Positions 12,172 through 24,100 of a DNA stretch of 64,000 nt are shown here, one piece after another; the stretch's first letter is position 1, and the number at the start of each line of letters is the position of its first letter. The notes below the pieces were generated by a model. It searched no databases. It was not told where the DNA came from and saw nothing but the letters and a program-made list of their open reading frames with translations. The stretch covers positions 95,811,234 to 95,875,233 of the forward strand of contig CM057462.1 in assembly GCA_030035585.1 (NCBI GenBank). Reading direction: 5' to 3'. Source of the DNA: Dugong dugon. Its lineage: Eukaryota > Chordata > Mammalia > Sirenia > Dugongidae. The position numbers and the translations under genes are program-made.

Positions 12172-13019
12172 ATTATAGATGCCAAAACATGAGATGAAAC
12201 CTGAATATAATGAACAAAAGAAAAAAAAAATGGAAAACGAAAAGTATATTTCTTGCAATAAAACATCCTTTACATTTTCTCATTAATTACCAAAACAAAA
12301 ATATAGGAGAAAATACAGACTAGAATTTGATGTATCTGAGTTTGAATATTAGTTTGAATTCCTAGATAAATTAAATTTGAGCAAGACAATCAACATCCTT
12401 GACTATAAGCTCTTTGTCTATGAATAAAAGTCCATACATCAGATAGGTGCTGTGACAATTAAGTGAAGTAATATATTTACATTGATTCTTCATTCATTAT
12501 GCTATTACTTCTGAAAGGGACTAACTCTAAGACTTCACCTTATCACTAAGAATAGAAGCCTCCCATGATATTCAATACAATCCCTATTAATTATGGGATG
12601 AGTACTCCACGGGCGTATCTGATTCTTTGAAAACACTGACAGTGAGCTCCGGGTCAAACAAGCTGTTGATGCCATCTTTGCTGCCACATTGAGATAGTCT
12701 GCATGAGAATGAAGCCAACATGATGGAAAGTAGAGCCTAAAGTTGAAGAGAGAGAGAGAGATCACTGAGGTCAGTTTCTATGAGGTGTTCAGGCTGTCAT
12801 TGGACACGTTCTTGAACAGAAACCTGTCATTCTCTCAGCGTTGACTCTGCTCACCCCATGGGGTCCTTCCCATCCATGGAGGGCTTCACTGTCTCCCTGC
12901 TTACATCCTCTCCCAACACTGCCTTCTCAGCAAGGAATATCCCCCATCCCTTCACTCAGAATGAGGTAATAACAATAACAGCAACAACAACATTAATAAT
13001 AATAAATATCTAATGATTG
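12172..13019. other. DYNLT5 intron, unclassified
   Basis: No exon seen. The part 12,620-12,830 (GAATGAAGCCAACATGATGG and a GA run near 12750) hints at an ancient repeat I cannot name. Confidence 0.35.
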
Positions 13020-13140
13020 TTATGTGTGTGTGGCAGGCACTATTGTAAGAATTTTAAATATTTTGTCTCATTTAACCCTAACAATATAGTAATTCTCATA
13101 ATTATCCCAATTTGTGGGAGCTGAAGCATAGATAGATTAA
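13020..13140 (-). repeat. MIR SINE fragment
   Basis: Reverse MIR landmarks: GGCAGGCACTATTGTAAG, then TCTCATTTAACCCTAACAA and TGGGAGCTGAAGCATAG. Confidence 0.6.
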
Positions 13141-13393
13141 TAACCAGATCTTTACTCTCTTTTAAATCATTTGTGGACAGTTTTTTGTTTATTTTTTCAT
13201 CCTGACCATTCAGGTCTTTGCTTTTTAATTTCCAAAAACATTTTTTCCGAATAAAGGGGGAGAAGATTCTCTCAAAAAAAGAAAAAGCTTTGGCATTCTC
13301 ATCAGTTGACTCTCAATGTATCTTCAAAAACTTATTTTAGAAGTCAGAAGCTGATTTCCTACATCCTTCTCGGAACTTTCTAAGAGATAAATA

Positions 13394-13837
13394 GCTGTTG
13401 TTGAGTCGACTCCAACTCATGACAACCTTATGTACAATGCAATGAAAAGTTGTCCAGTCCGCATCATCCTCATGATTCAGCATGTTTGAATCCATTGTTG
13501 CAACTATTATGCCAGTCCATCTCATCAAGGGTCTCCTTCGCCCTCACTGGTCTTCTTCACCAAACATGTTGTCGTCCTCCAGCGATTGATCCCTCCTCAT
13601 GACATGTCCGAAGAGTCAGATAGCGTTCTGTTGTGATCCATAAGGTTTTCATTGGCTAATTTTCAGAAGTGGATTGTCAAGCCTTTCTTTCCAGTCTGTC
13701 TTATCCTGGAAGCTCCATTGAACCCTGTCCGCCATGAGTGATCCTGCTGGTATTTGAAATACCAATGGCAGAGCTTCCAGCATCATAGCAACACGCAAGC
13801 CACCACAGCACAACAAAATGATATACAGATGGTGGAC
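13394..13837 (-). mobile_element. Internally deleted RTE: 3' end joined to 5' end
   Basis: The left half (to ~13615) is the last ~220 bases of RTE in reverse (TGAGTCGACTCCAACTCATG, then TCATCAAGGGTCTCC). The right half is the first ~220 bases of RTE, also reversed (TTCATTGGCTAATTTTCAG, ATCCTGCTGGTATTTGAAAT, GCAACACGCAAGCC). Both halves have the same orientation; about 2.8 kb of endonuclease and RT sequence is missing between them. Confidence 0.82.
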
Positions 13838-14204
13838 CTCCCTAAAGAATCCCTTTACTGAAGCCTTCTGGAATTATTCTAACATGAGTATGCCATATGT
13901 TTCCTTAGACCCTGAAAAATGTAGTCATGAAAAATAAACACCTAGTAAAATATATTGACAACTATTAAAATAGAATTAGATAGAATTCTTGATCTCATTC
14001 CTTAATCCATATCAATTCTGCAAATAATGAGTGTCAGGCCCTGGGCACATGTACGTGTAGTACAATGACAGGGGCATGTACCCAGAGAGATGATGAGGCT
14101 AATGCTCCTTGGAGGTGCAGGTAAGATTCCCAGAGTTCAGGGAAGAACAGACAGATCTCAAGCTTCTGCTGTGAACATGGACTAAATGTGACTATGAATA
14201 TAGA

Positions 14205-14475
14205 CTCTGAGTTAAATAAACCTGGATGTGCTTCCCAGCTCTACTACTGTGTGATCTTGGGCAAGTTTCTCAATGTGTTTAATAAACCTCTGAAAATTCA
14301 TTTTGTTAAGCATTTAACTAGTCATCTTGCTAATAAATGCAATTAAAAAGTATATTTTTAATGGCGATAGCAGTAGGATTCACTTCAAATTTGTCGAGAG
14401 ATTATGTAAGGTAATAAATATAAAGTACTTAGTATAGTGCCTGACACAGAAAATGCTCAATAAAAAGTAGCCATT
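14205..14475 (+). repeat. MIR SINE, split
   Basis: Starts with CTCTGAGTTAAATAAACCTGG, CTGTGTGATCTTGGGCAAGT, then resumes after unrelated A/T-rich sequence with GATTATGTAAGGTAATAAA and GTGCCTGACACAGAAAATGC. Confidence 0.65.
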
Positions 14476-14819
14476 ATTTGTGTTGTGATAACTTTCTATA
14501 AAATATTTAATTCTATTTATATTGAGAAATTATACATTAAACATTTCTTATACCTTTAGCAAGAGGAGAATAAAATCTAACCCTGCTTACTAAGCTACTA
14601 TCAAGAGGATTAGGACACAAGGTAGAAATGGGGACCCAGTGCATTGGGAGTACAGAGAAGAGAGTGATTGTGTCAACCTGAAGGGAAGTGGAAGGCTACC
14701 TGGAGAAGAAGACATTTGAAGTGGCCTCGAAAAATGAGTACTATTTGTCAGACAAGCAAGATGGAGAAGGATGTTCCATTTGAAAACAAGAGCTAGAGCA
14801 AAGGCACACAGCGTTCTTT

Positions 14820-14821
<2 letters not shown>

Positions 14822-14872
<51 letters not shown>
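14822..14872. repeat. (CA)n microsatellite
   Basis: About 25 AC units with one CG interruption near the right end, directly abutting an AfroSINE tail. Confidence 0.95.
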
Positions 14873-14875
14873 AAA

Positions 14876-15079
14876 TCTCATAGTTGCCATCAAGTCGAGC
14901 GTTCCTCATGGTGACCACATATGTGTCAGAATAGAACTGTGCTCCAGAGGGTTTCCAATCCTGATTTTCAGAAGTAGATAACCAGGCCTTTCTTCCAAGG
15001 CACCTCTGGGTGAACTCAAACCTCCAAACTTTCAGTTAGCAAACAAGTGTATTAATCATTTGCACCACCCAGGGACTTC
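14876..15079 (-). repeat. AfroSINE, long type, inserted in L2
   Basis: Reverse AfroSINE with CAGAAGTAGATAACCAGGCC (long-type segment) and the head complement TTTGCACCACCCAGGGACTT. Its tail end touches the CA repeat. Confidence 0.85.
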
Positions 15080-15596
15080 ATCCTTTAAAAGCCCAGTGGA
15101 ATCAAGAAGACTGGATCAGCATGCATAGGGAGCCAAGAGGCTATGAGTTGGGTAGGGGTTGTACCCTAGACCTTGTTAAGAAGAGGAATAACACAGTAAG
15201 ATCTGGGCTTTAGAGTGATCACTCTGGGTGCAGCGTGCAGAGTGAGTTGCAGTGAGAGGGAGACATAAAAGCAGGAGACCCAATTAGAAAGATCTTGCAA
15301 CTTTAAGGTAGGTCACTAACAGTAGGAACAGGGAAGGAGAAGACTTGGAATGCCAAACTGCAACAGTATTGAACACACATTTTTCCTAGTCTAGTAAATG
15401 TATGAATCCATTATCTTCTTGTCCCTCCAGAGAACCTGACTGGAAACCTAATTAGGACCACTTTTTTCCTTAAATAGACACCACCCAGGAGATTAAATGT
15501 CCCTTCATGTTTCAGTACTATTTTGATTAGCATATGGGGTGGGTGGATATGGTTTGAAATTACTTCTTAGAAAGAAATTCTGTATGTGTTTTTCAG

Positions 15597-15721
15597 GTCC
15601 TACAAAACATTTTCCTGTGGTTGCTGTCAATCATATTTTGAAAGATGTGTTAACTAACTATCTGCAAGAAGAAGAATATGAACCAGAGCTCTGTAGACAG
15701 ATGACTAAAACAATTTCTGAG
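15597..15721 (+). CDS. DYNLT5: DYNLT5 internal coding exon, Tctex1 domain, first half
   Basis: The acceptor is TTTTTCAG and the donor is GAG|GTACAT. The exon reads [19 protein letters not shown] and then [17 protein letters not shown]. This is the helical first half of the Tctex1 domain, whose family binds dynein intermediate chains as dimers. The first codon is completed by the last base of the 9.2 kb exon, and the exon ends on a codon boundary. The donor sequence is GT-purine rich and the intron soon runs into a 45-base GT repeat. The reading frame is clean and differs from human only by conservative changes, so the exon looks functional. Confidence 0.95.
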
Positions 15722-15878
15722 GTACATGTGTGATTTTCCCAAAGTGTTAACTGTAACTAGAATATCTGCTGAAAGCACAACAGCCTCCTACTTTTTGATG
15801 AAGGGAATTAATTTGCAGTAGCAGGAAGAAAGCATATTTATATTTTATGAAAAGATTTATTAATTAGGTCATATTCCA

Positions 15879-15880
<2 letters not shown>

Positions 15881-15925
<45 letters not shown>
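15881..15925. repeat. (GT)n microsatellite in DYNLT5 intron
   Basis: Over 22 uninterrupted GT units, about 160 bases past the exon donor. Confidence 0.95.
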
Positions 15926-15928
<3 letters not shown>

Positions 15929-16532
15929 ACTTTTGGCTAAAACAATTATTATGTGCAACATTTTCATATATTTTATAAAGAAAATGTATATTACTGTCCC
16001 ATTTACAAAAAATTTTATTGTAGAAGGTACAATATTTTAATTATCATTTTCTCTTCACCGAGGGAGCAACTACCGCTTTGAGGTAGAAACTGTGATCTTA
16101 AAATACATTTCTATTTTTATCAACTAAAGGGCTGACAGTTTATCTAGGTTTTCTTTACTTTCTCTTTTACAAAAAATTAGCAAATAAACATGCATGATTA
16201 GTCATATTACCGGAAAGTCCTGTGTATGGCCCCTTAATTTGACATGAGCCAGACAATATAACTTTAAAGCCAACTTTCTTTGAAGGGAAGCCATCTTAAC
16301 ATAGATTTGCAAAGAATTTAATAAATCCTTTAAATTCTGTGCTCTGGATTATCATTTTCCATATGCCTTAGAAAATGTAGATTTATTGCTGGTGCTATCA
16401 TTTTGATCCTGTATATGCAATCTGATGAGGACAGTGCTTGAAGGAAATCATAGTTATGGATCTACAACAATTAGTGTAAGAATCGACAATTCACATGCAA
16501 TTTTTAAAAAATTAAATCCACTGTATGTATGA

Positions 16533-16702
16533 TAAGAGCTCTGGTGGTGTAGTGGTTAAGAGCTTGTCTGCTAACCAAAAGGTAGGCAGTTCAAATCCAC
16601 CAACCGCTCCTTGGAAACCCTGTGGGGCTGTTGTACTCTGTCCTTATAGGGTCACTATGAGTCGGAATCGACTCAACGGCAATGGGTTTGGTTTTTGGTT
16701 TA
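16533..16702 (+). repeat. AfroSINE, short type, close to the last DYNLT5 exon
   Basis: Head CTCTGGTGGTGTAGTGGTTA, tail GGGTCACTATGAGTCGGAAT and GGCAATGGGTTTGG. Duplications TATGTATGA at 16524-16532 and 16703-16711. Little diverged, so relatively young. Confidence 0.92.
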
Positions 16703-16787
16703 TATGTATGACACAGATTAAGATTTTTAAGTTTCAGTGTGGTTAAATGATAAATGAAGACTTTTTTTTTTCCTTTTAAATTGGTAG

Positions 16788-16991
16788 GTTGTCAAAGCCC
16801 GGGTCAAAGACTTGATGATTCCACGGTATAAGCTAATTGTGATTGTTTACATTGGACAACTGAACAGTCAGAGTATACATATCGGAAGCAGATGCCTCTG
16901 GGATCCTAAAAGTGATACTTTTTCATCTTATGTTTTCAGAAATTCTTCTCTCTTTGCTCTTGCAAATGTCTATGCAGTTTACTTTGAGTGA
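16788..16991 (+). CDS. DYNLT5: DYNLT5 terminal coding exon, Tctex1 domain, C-terminal half
   Basis: The exon starts after TTGGTAG and a T-rich tract and ends with TGA. It encodes [20 protein letters not shown], then the strands around [17 protein letters not shown], and ends ANVYAVYFE. These are the beta strands that form the dimer surface in Tctex1 proteins. It joins the previous exon in phase 0 (GAG|GTT). An AfroSINE lies only about 85 bases upstream of the acceptor. The exon is intact and the ending matches human DYNLT5 except for Phe in place of Leu before the last Glu. Confidence 0.95.
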   Translation, partial: VVKARVKDLMIPRYKLIVIVYIGQLNSQSIHIGSRCLWDPKSDTFSSYVFRNSSLFALANVYAVYFE

Positions 16992-18900
16992 TAGAAAAGA
17001 AATCTAGTTCTTGGTTGTTTTTTTTTATATCAAAAAATAGACTGTTTCTATGCATACAGAAGTTTTCCTGCCCATAACTTTGAGAAAGAAACAACACTAA
17101 TATTTCAAACAGCTGGAAGCTTTTGGACTTTTTCAAACTCTTGTAAGGATTGTAGGAGAGGAGGATGACGCAAGAAGGAATCTTGTTTATCCAAAGCAGG
17201 AAACAAGCTTTGGTTCCACTAGATTGTTTTTCACAGACGTAGATTCTTATTAAATATTGCTTTTGGATATAATTTTTTAAATTACCCCTTAATTAGAGAG
17301 TTGGAATTTCCTGCATTATTCTTTAATGAAGATAAGTGTTTTTTGTTTTCTTTTTAAAGTATGGCTATATACCTTGCTCAATAAATGACAGTAGAATATT
17401 CAACACGGTATACACAAATAATAAATGATAATATGCCTCAGTGCTGCATATAAAGGAATGCTGGTTTTCATTTTGCACTTAATAAATTGAGCAGCATTCA
17501 TTAACTGCAATTATTGTTACATGTACGTGACAGGTGAAACTGCTGAGGTAGAATCAATGACTTCATAACAATTACCGTGGTCCCACGGGGTAGCCAGCTA
17601 AAACTAGAAGCTCTTGTGGGTTGCCTGCACTTTACAAAATTGTGGGGAAACTGAACCTTGGTTCTTCAATAATGGAAACTATAAAGTGAACAAAAGCCTT
17701 TTAGGGCATCGAAGTAGACATCGTGGCATTAAATATACATGATGCTTAATAGTAAATGTATATGTAACACAAAATCATGTATTGGAAGGAGACATTGTTT
17801 TTAAATATACACTGCCTGATGTGCCTTTGGATTGGTTTTCCTAGGCTAACAAACTTTTACACAAAATATGTTGTTGGCAGCTGACCAAATAAAACATGTG
17901 TATTTACCATTTTGTTCCTATGAATTTAATCTTAAAGTGATCCAGTGCGGTTTTGAATGGATGGGCACTAAAGTTTACAGGGCTGAAATAGCTTATTATT
18001 CTGCTGGTTAATGTATCTTGTATCATGGATCATTTATTTTTATGGAGCTTTCAACTCTTTGTGTGCGTGTAAAATGATACTGTAGCATTCTTCTTGGATG
18101 GTAAGTGGACTGACTGCTTAAAGGACATTTGTTAAAGGTCAAAGACAAATTATACACATACGGAGAAAATTAGCAATGCTCTGGTCTTAAGGAAAAAAGC
18201 TAGCAAATGTAAAAATGGTCAATGTTTTATAATCAATAAAATTTATTGATGTCTTATTTTCCCCAGAAAACAGCATATAGTCAAGAATGTATACTTAAAA
18301 TCTCTTTCTTTCTGCTTGTCCTGACTTTTAAAGAGGCTTTTAAAAATGAATTAGGCAATTTTCTTTATTTCGTCTGCTAGTCCTTTGGTGGGAATATGTC
18401 TGTGGAGTAATTTATCACAACCAATACTGGTTAATCTCTATAGGCCAGTTTTGAATCTGGATTAGACCACAAGTGTAATAAGTAAATGAGCTTCATATTT
18501 TCGTTATACATTTGTGAACTTCTCCCCTCTTGGAACAACAGCAGGGGCAATCATAAAACAATTTTGCATGAATAAATCAGATGAAGACACTTCTTGAGTA
18601 TATAGAAAGCTCATTATAAAAATGGCTTTATTTTTTCCGAGTTCTGAACTCTAATCCATGAGACAATCTCTAACTGTATGTTTTTGACTGTGTTAGAAAT
18701 CAAAACCTTAAAATATGATGGCAGAAAAAAATAAAAAAGCTTTTTGCCAGCATATTACCATGTACTGTAATTTAGATTGTCAATGATGACTTCTAGCAAT
18801 TATATAGCCATACAGGAATGTTCAGTAAAAATTTATTAATTGCAACTAACTTGGAAAAATGCTGGTTATCACAAAAAGCTTGTGATAGAATATTTTTAAA
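16992..18900 (+). other. DYNLT5 3' UTR candidate and downstream unique sequence
   Basis: This A/T-rich stretch after the DYNLT5 stop shows no SINE or recognisable L1. It holds several AATAAA hexamers. The first part is probably 3' UTR; how far it extends is not visible from sequence. Confidence 0.45.
17380..17385 (+). promoter_or_regulatory. DYNLT5: Candidate poly(A) signal for DYNLT5
   Basis: This is the first AATAAA after the DYNLT5 stop codon, about 390 bases downstream, in non-repetitive sequence. Other AATAAA hexamers follow at 17481, 17888 and 18235, so alternative 3' ends are possible. Transcript data would be needed to choose. Confidence 0.4.
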
Positions 18901-18994
18901 TAAATGAGACTGTAAGGAAATTAAATTGTTTTACTTTGGAAAACCCTGAACTTTCCTGTATGTTTCCCTTTCATTGGGTATTCCTGAAGTGCCA

Positions 18995-19250
18995 TGTTTG
19001 TTCCCAGACCTATTGAGCCTGTCCCTATGTCGGAACCTTCACTTATGCTTTCCCCCTCCTCTGAATGTCCCCTTCCACTTATAGTAACTTTCTTCCCCTG
19101 TCAGCATCAAACTCAGGTCCCCACTTTTCTATCAAACCTTCTCCAACTCTTCCTTCCCTCCTGTTCTCTCTTCTCTGTTTGCTCTCACAGTTGAGCTCCT
19201 GATTATTCTCTAGATAATTTTTTAATATTAATTTTGTTTCCCTTACTGGA
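18995..19250 (+). repeat. Possible L2 3' fragment
   Basis: Pyrimidine-rich text ending TTTTGTTTCCCTTACTGGAT, like the L2 3' end before its terminal repeat. Confidence 0.4.
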
Positions 19251-19329
19251 TTGAAAACATCTTGAATACATGGACCACAAACTGGGACAGCAGCAAGCAA
19301 TAAAATTGTATTCATCTTCACTTTTGAAG

Positions 19330-19965
19330 CAAAAAATCATGTGCATTGCGCTGTGCTGCATGCTACCAGCTGCACAGATAATGGTAATACACAGTTCAAC
19401 CCTAAAGGAGCTAGGGTCCTACAGGGATGATAAGAGAAGTACACAAGTTACCACAGTACAGGCTAGAATATGTTGTCATGAGAAAAATCCGGAACAACTT
19501 TATCTGATTAAGGGATTCATGGAAGACTTCATGAAGGAAGTAGCATTTAATCTAGATCGCGAAGGGAATGAGTATAATTACAACAGGTAGAGGAGTTCAG
19601 AGTAAAGGAAGACATCTAGACTGAATAGAACTTAGGATTCATGAAGGAAAGTAGTTGGAACTAAGATTGGAAGGGTATATGGTAATGTGAATGTCTGAGT
19701 AAGAAAACTACACTCAGACTGTGAGTACCATGGAAAGTTTTCACTAGGCTAATAGTGTAAGTAAAGTGACTTTTTAAGAAGATGAGTATGTGGATAAAGA
19801 GCAGGAAGACCAGTTTGGAGAGGTGAAAGGCAATGAGAGACTGAACTAGACTGTAGCATGGAAATGGATAGGCGAGGGCAATAGTATGGGACGTTATAAG
19901 GACACAGTCTGTATGATGAGGTAGAGAGGAAGGAGTCAGAGGTAACTTTAAGGCAACATGACAAG
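19330..19965 (-). repeat. L2 fragment
   Basis: Reverse L2 order: ACCCTAAAGGAGCTAGGGTC, GACTTCATGAAGGAAGTAGC, and GAGCAGGAAGACCAGTTTGG with the ATGGAAATGGATAGGCGAGG phrase. Confidence 0.6.
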
Positions 19966-19974
19966 GCAGTTGAA

Positions 19975-20325
19975 AGTTACAAACTCTGGATATTTGCAGA
20001 CCTAGGGCTGAATCCTGAGCTCCCACTTGGTAGATAGGTGAATTTCAATTATTGACCTCACAGACCCTCAGTTTCCCTATCATAAAGTAAGGATACTACC
20101 TCAAAGGCTTTGGGAAGATTAAATACTTACGTCTGGTCAGCTCTTAACTACACAATGCCTTCCAGTCAATTCCAACTCAGCAACCCTGTAGGACAGAATA
20201 GAACTGCCCCATAGGGTTTCCAAGGAGCACCTGGTAGATTTGAACAGCTGATTTTTTGGTTAGCAGCCAAAATCTTAACCACTACACTACCAGGGTTTCT
20301 GTCTGATAGGGAGCCCTCAGTAAAT
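19975..20325 (+). repeat. MIR SINE split by an AfroSINE
   Basis: MIR text AGCTCCCACTTGGTAGATAG, CAGTTTCCCTATCATAAAG and GGATACTACCTCAAAGGC, resuming after the AfroSINE as GAGCCCTCAGTAAATTGT. Confidence 0.65.
20140..20300 (-). repeat. AfroSINE, short type, in MIR
   Basis: Reverse AfroSINE: CCAGTCAATTCCAACTCAGC, GCCCCATAGGGTTTCCAAGG, and the head complement CACTACACTACCAGGG. Confidence 0.88.
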
Positions 20326-22085
20326 TGTATGGTTGCTAGTTGAAGGTTTGATTCTAGGTAACTAGGAGATCTGAGGTCCTGTTAGCAAAAGTAAAGAAGT
20401 CAGTAGAAAGAATTTGAGGCATAAAATGCTAAGTGTGTTTTTGCACTTATTAAATTCAAGTTAATAATGGGAAATTCAAGTGGAGGTAGCCTCAGGCAGC
20501 TGAAAAAGTGGAACTGGAACTGAGGTACAACATCAAGGTGAGAGACTTAGAGTTGGCAGTCATACAAACTGAGACCTAATATCTTCTTCCTGCTTTATAA
20601 ATTATTCATTAGCAGAATTTTCAGCAAATATAGCCAGTACTAATAGCAAATTACTGAAAATTCAATTAGCTCTGGGAATGTCAGCAGGAAACCCTCCCCC
20701 GAAATCAATCGGTAAAGTTTTCTTTCACAAAACCAAAATTAACTGATGTCTTCCTTTTTTTCTTCATTTTTTAATTTTTATTTGATCCATTTCTATTGTT
20801 AGCATAAGAAATGTAAAGGTCCTCTGAAAAATATGCTAGCATCTTGACTGGAAGTACCAGTGCTGCATTGTGCTGTCATTGTTAAGAGGACAACTTTAAA
20901 GAACAGGAGGCCTTTACAACGGAGTCCAACAGATTATATATTGGGAAATTAAGCACTACTTCAATTTATTCATTTTTAAAACCTTGGGAATGATCCAATA
21001 TATTTGAGTGATTTTTAAAACAGCAGTTGAGAAATTAGAGCCTTTTCAATCTAGCTATTTTAGAGAATGAACACTTTCCATGGGGCCATAATTTGACCTG
21101 TCTCTCTAGGTAGTCTCAAAAAATACATTAAGAAAAATCAACACAGAAATAGTTAATGACAATTTATTATGTCTTTTAGCTCCCCAATTCTTCAAGGAGT
21201 GGCCTGCACCCACTACCTCTGAGTTCCTCTGCTACTGTCACCACTTTTACCTCCTGCAGTATGGTTTTCATCCTCACCAATGTGTTACTTTCACAGAAGG
21301 GCAGACGTGGACTCCCCCACAGCCACCACCAAATCTAGGTAGCATTTCAACAGCTGCATTCCACCTCGGTTCTCTTCTAGATTCATTTGAGAGGCAATGT
21401 GATGTAGCTGGCAATGGGAAAGGTACAGGTTTGACAGGCATACATCTTCACCAGCTTCCAACCCTCACTACAAGCATGGCTTTGGGAAAGGTGGCTAATG
21501 TCTTGAGCATCATTTTCCTCAAAGGTAAACAGGATTGTAATGATGACCGTTACTCACGCACTTATCGCGAGGACTGAAAGCGTGTCCGCAAAACGTCTGA
21601 CCCATGGTAGAAATTTGCCCTCGACCTCTAATTTTTTTCCTGCCGCAACTGTTTTCCTAAAGAATTGAGAGTGTTTTTTTGTTTATTTGTTTGCTTGCTT
21701 GGTTTTTGTTTTTTTCAAGTTCTGCTCATCATCATAATGTGATACTGTAGATTTCAGAGCTTTTAGTCATCTGCTACTGCCTCCTTTGAATGACAACCTC
21801 TTCTCAATTCCGTGTTTATACAAAATTCTATTCATCCCCAAATTTAGCCTCTCTTTGCTAATCTCTACCTGTTTCTATACTTCTTCCCTTCAGATGTCAT
21901 GGCCCCCACTTTCGCATTCCCTTGGTTTCTTTATTTATTTATTTCACCTATTTTAGATTACGTATATTATACTTCAATAACTTTTTAAAGTCACTAGGCA
22001 AAGATACTATTACAGCTTATTTCTTTGGGAATTTTTTAAAAACAGCTAATACTTTCATTTTATGATGCTAGAATAATCTTTATTG
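20326..22085. other. Intergenic sequence, mostly unique
   Basis: No gene seen. At 21180-21320 the phrase GGAGTGGCCTGCACCCACTA may be a small L2 ORF2 remnant on the + strand. The rest is unclassified. Confidence 0.4.
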
Positions 22086-22414
22086 CCAAAACTTACCGGG
22101 CCAATTTTACTTGTAAATACAGATACAAAGATTCTATATAAAATATTAACAAATTCAGTCCTCCTGAGTATCAGAAGAATATTACACCATGATTAAATCG
22201 ACTTATTCTGAAAATCCAGGGAGATTTCAACATAAGGAAGGCTCTGAACATACTTCATCACATTAACAAATTAAAAGAGAAAAACTCCATGTGATAAAAC
22301 ATTAAAAGTTGAATAGGTGTTTGATAAAATGCAGAAGTCATTTCTGATAAAATAAGTCTGTAAGCAAACAGCAATAGAATAAAACATTTAAATGATCAGG
22401 ATATTGACCGCTTT

Positions 22415-22461
22415 AAACCAAACCCATTGCTGTTAAGTTGATTCCAACTCATAGAGACTCA
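22415..22461 (-). repeat. AfroSINE tail fragment
   Basis: Only the tail end is present: AAACCAAACCCATTGCTGTT and TTGATTCCAACTCATAG; the tRNA-like head is missing. Confidence 0.75.
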
Positions 22462-22489
22462 TCTGTTTGTTTATCAGCAAACGTCCTAC

Positions 22490-22830
22490 TGAGCAGTGAA
22501 ATGCTGAACCCATTTCCACTAAAATTAGGAACATGGGAAAGATGCTTACCATGATCATCTTCATTAAGAATTCTTTCCGTGGTCACCCTCCTAACGAGGC
22601 CTTCCTTAGCCTGGCCACCCTGTCTAAAATCTGTTCCTCTCTCCAACCCCTAGCCCTGTCTGTCCCTGTCATGCTTTATTTTCGTCCCAGCATCAGTCAT
22701 TTATCTATCTATCTATCTCTTTGTTACATTTGATTCCTGTTAGAATATATACTCCCTCAACATACTTAGCACCTAGACCCGTGCCTGGAAAATTATACCT
22801 CAACAAATATTGAATAATAGACAATGTAAA
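22490..22830 (+). repeat. L2 3' end
   Basis: GGCCTTCCTTAGCCTGGCCA, CTGTCTAAAATCTGTTCCT, CATGCTTTATTTTCGTCCCA and CTCAACAAATATTGAATAAT follow the L2 3' consensus. A short TATC run lies inside (22700-22720). Confidence 0.75.
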
Positions 22831-24100
22831 AAGACAAAAATATGACAAAATCAACTTAAATATTGGAAGAGACAAAACTACCTTTTCCTTAGTAGACGGT
22901 GATATTCTATACCTAGAAAACCCAAGATAGACTAGTAAAAGAGGCTTTCAATTTAATAAAATAACTTGACATGGTGGCTGAAGATAAGATGAATATACAA
23001 AAATTAAATTCTTCTTTGTACTGCAACAAGCATTTAGAAATGGACTTAACCACTGAAACACAAGGGTTCCTTAAAGTAATAACATAACTTCGGTATTATC
23101 GTAACATGTTTAAATGGAAATTCTTAATGGCATAGAATGTAAATGTTTTCTAAATTATTATATAAAATGTAATGCAATTCAAATCATAACTCCAATGAGA
23201 TTCTTTTGGAATGGGATAACATGTTTATAAAATCCATATGGAAGAGTATATGTCTTAATATAATGATGAACATTAGAAAAACCTATCAGGAAGGGCAACT
23301 TTTCCTACTAGATATTAAAATTTACCACAAAGCTACTACAATCAAAATATTATAGGGTTAATTCAGGACAAATAGATCAATGAACAGAGTAACAGTCACC
23401 GTAATATTGGCATATCTAATGGAAATTTAACATATGATTAAAGTGGCATTTGAAATCTCAATGGGAAAAGGATGGTTTCTTTAATCAATGATTCAGGCAA
23501 AATTTGCTATCCATCTAGAAGAAAATAAAACTTAAACATTGACCTCACACTACACAAAAATCAATAAACAATGGATTAGAGATTTAAATGCAAAGGATAA
23601 ACAATAACAATATTAGAATAAAGTTTAGGAGAATGTTTGCACTATCTTACAGGAAGAAGGCAGAAAATTCAGAAACCGTAAAGGAAAAGATAGACATTGT
23701 ATGGCCAGAGACATCCTAAAAGAAGTCAAGATATATAAAAGAAAATATTTGACTCAGATGACAGTCAAAACGATAGTACCATTAATATAAAAAGGCTTCC
23801 AATTTTTAGAGAACAATTACAAATAAGGGATATTAGCAGGCCAATTTACAGAAGAGGAAATACAAGTGGCCAATAAATACGAAAGCTAATCACTCCATGA
23901 CAGTCAAAATAACACAAATTAAACCAGAAATGATATTCAATTTGAACTTTCAAGAACTACAAATTTTCATAAGCATACTAACATGTACAGATGAGGATGT
24001 AGAGAAATAGTCACTCTCCTGCATTTCTAGTGGGAATATGAAATAATACAGACTTTGAAAAGGGGTAACTTCACTTTGTGTTTACATTTAAAATACACAT

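Larger units (their letters stand above)
14600..15360 (-). repeat. L2 fragment, interrupted
   Basis: Reverse L2 landmarks: GAGCAAAGGCACACAGCG left of a CA repeat and an AfroSINE, and GATCACTCTGGGTGCAGCGT with GGGAGACATAAAAGCAGGAG to their right. Confidence 0.6.
22086..24090 (+). mobile_element. Old L1, ORF2 RT to C-terminal region
   Basis: Degraded L1 ORF2 text: ACAAAGATTCTATATAAAAT, GGAGATTTCAACATAAGGAA, then GACAAAACTACCTTTTCCTT, GGAAATTCTTAATGGCATAG, and near the end TGCATTTCTAGTGGGAATAT. The stretch 22415-22830 holds an AfroSINE piece and an L2-like piece. An RTE is inserted at its right end. Much older than the L1s at the window edges. Confidence 0.75.

Noticed and set aside
14822-14872. 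Microsatellites as regulatory or CRISPR-like arrays
   Set aside because: Plain dinucleotide repeats without spacers; this is vertebrate DNA.
16533-16610. tRNA gene from box A/B-like sequence
   Set aside because: The boxes belong to the tRNA-derived head of AfroSINE; no cloverleaf closes, and the same head recurs across the window.
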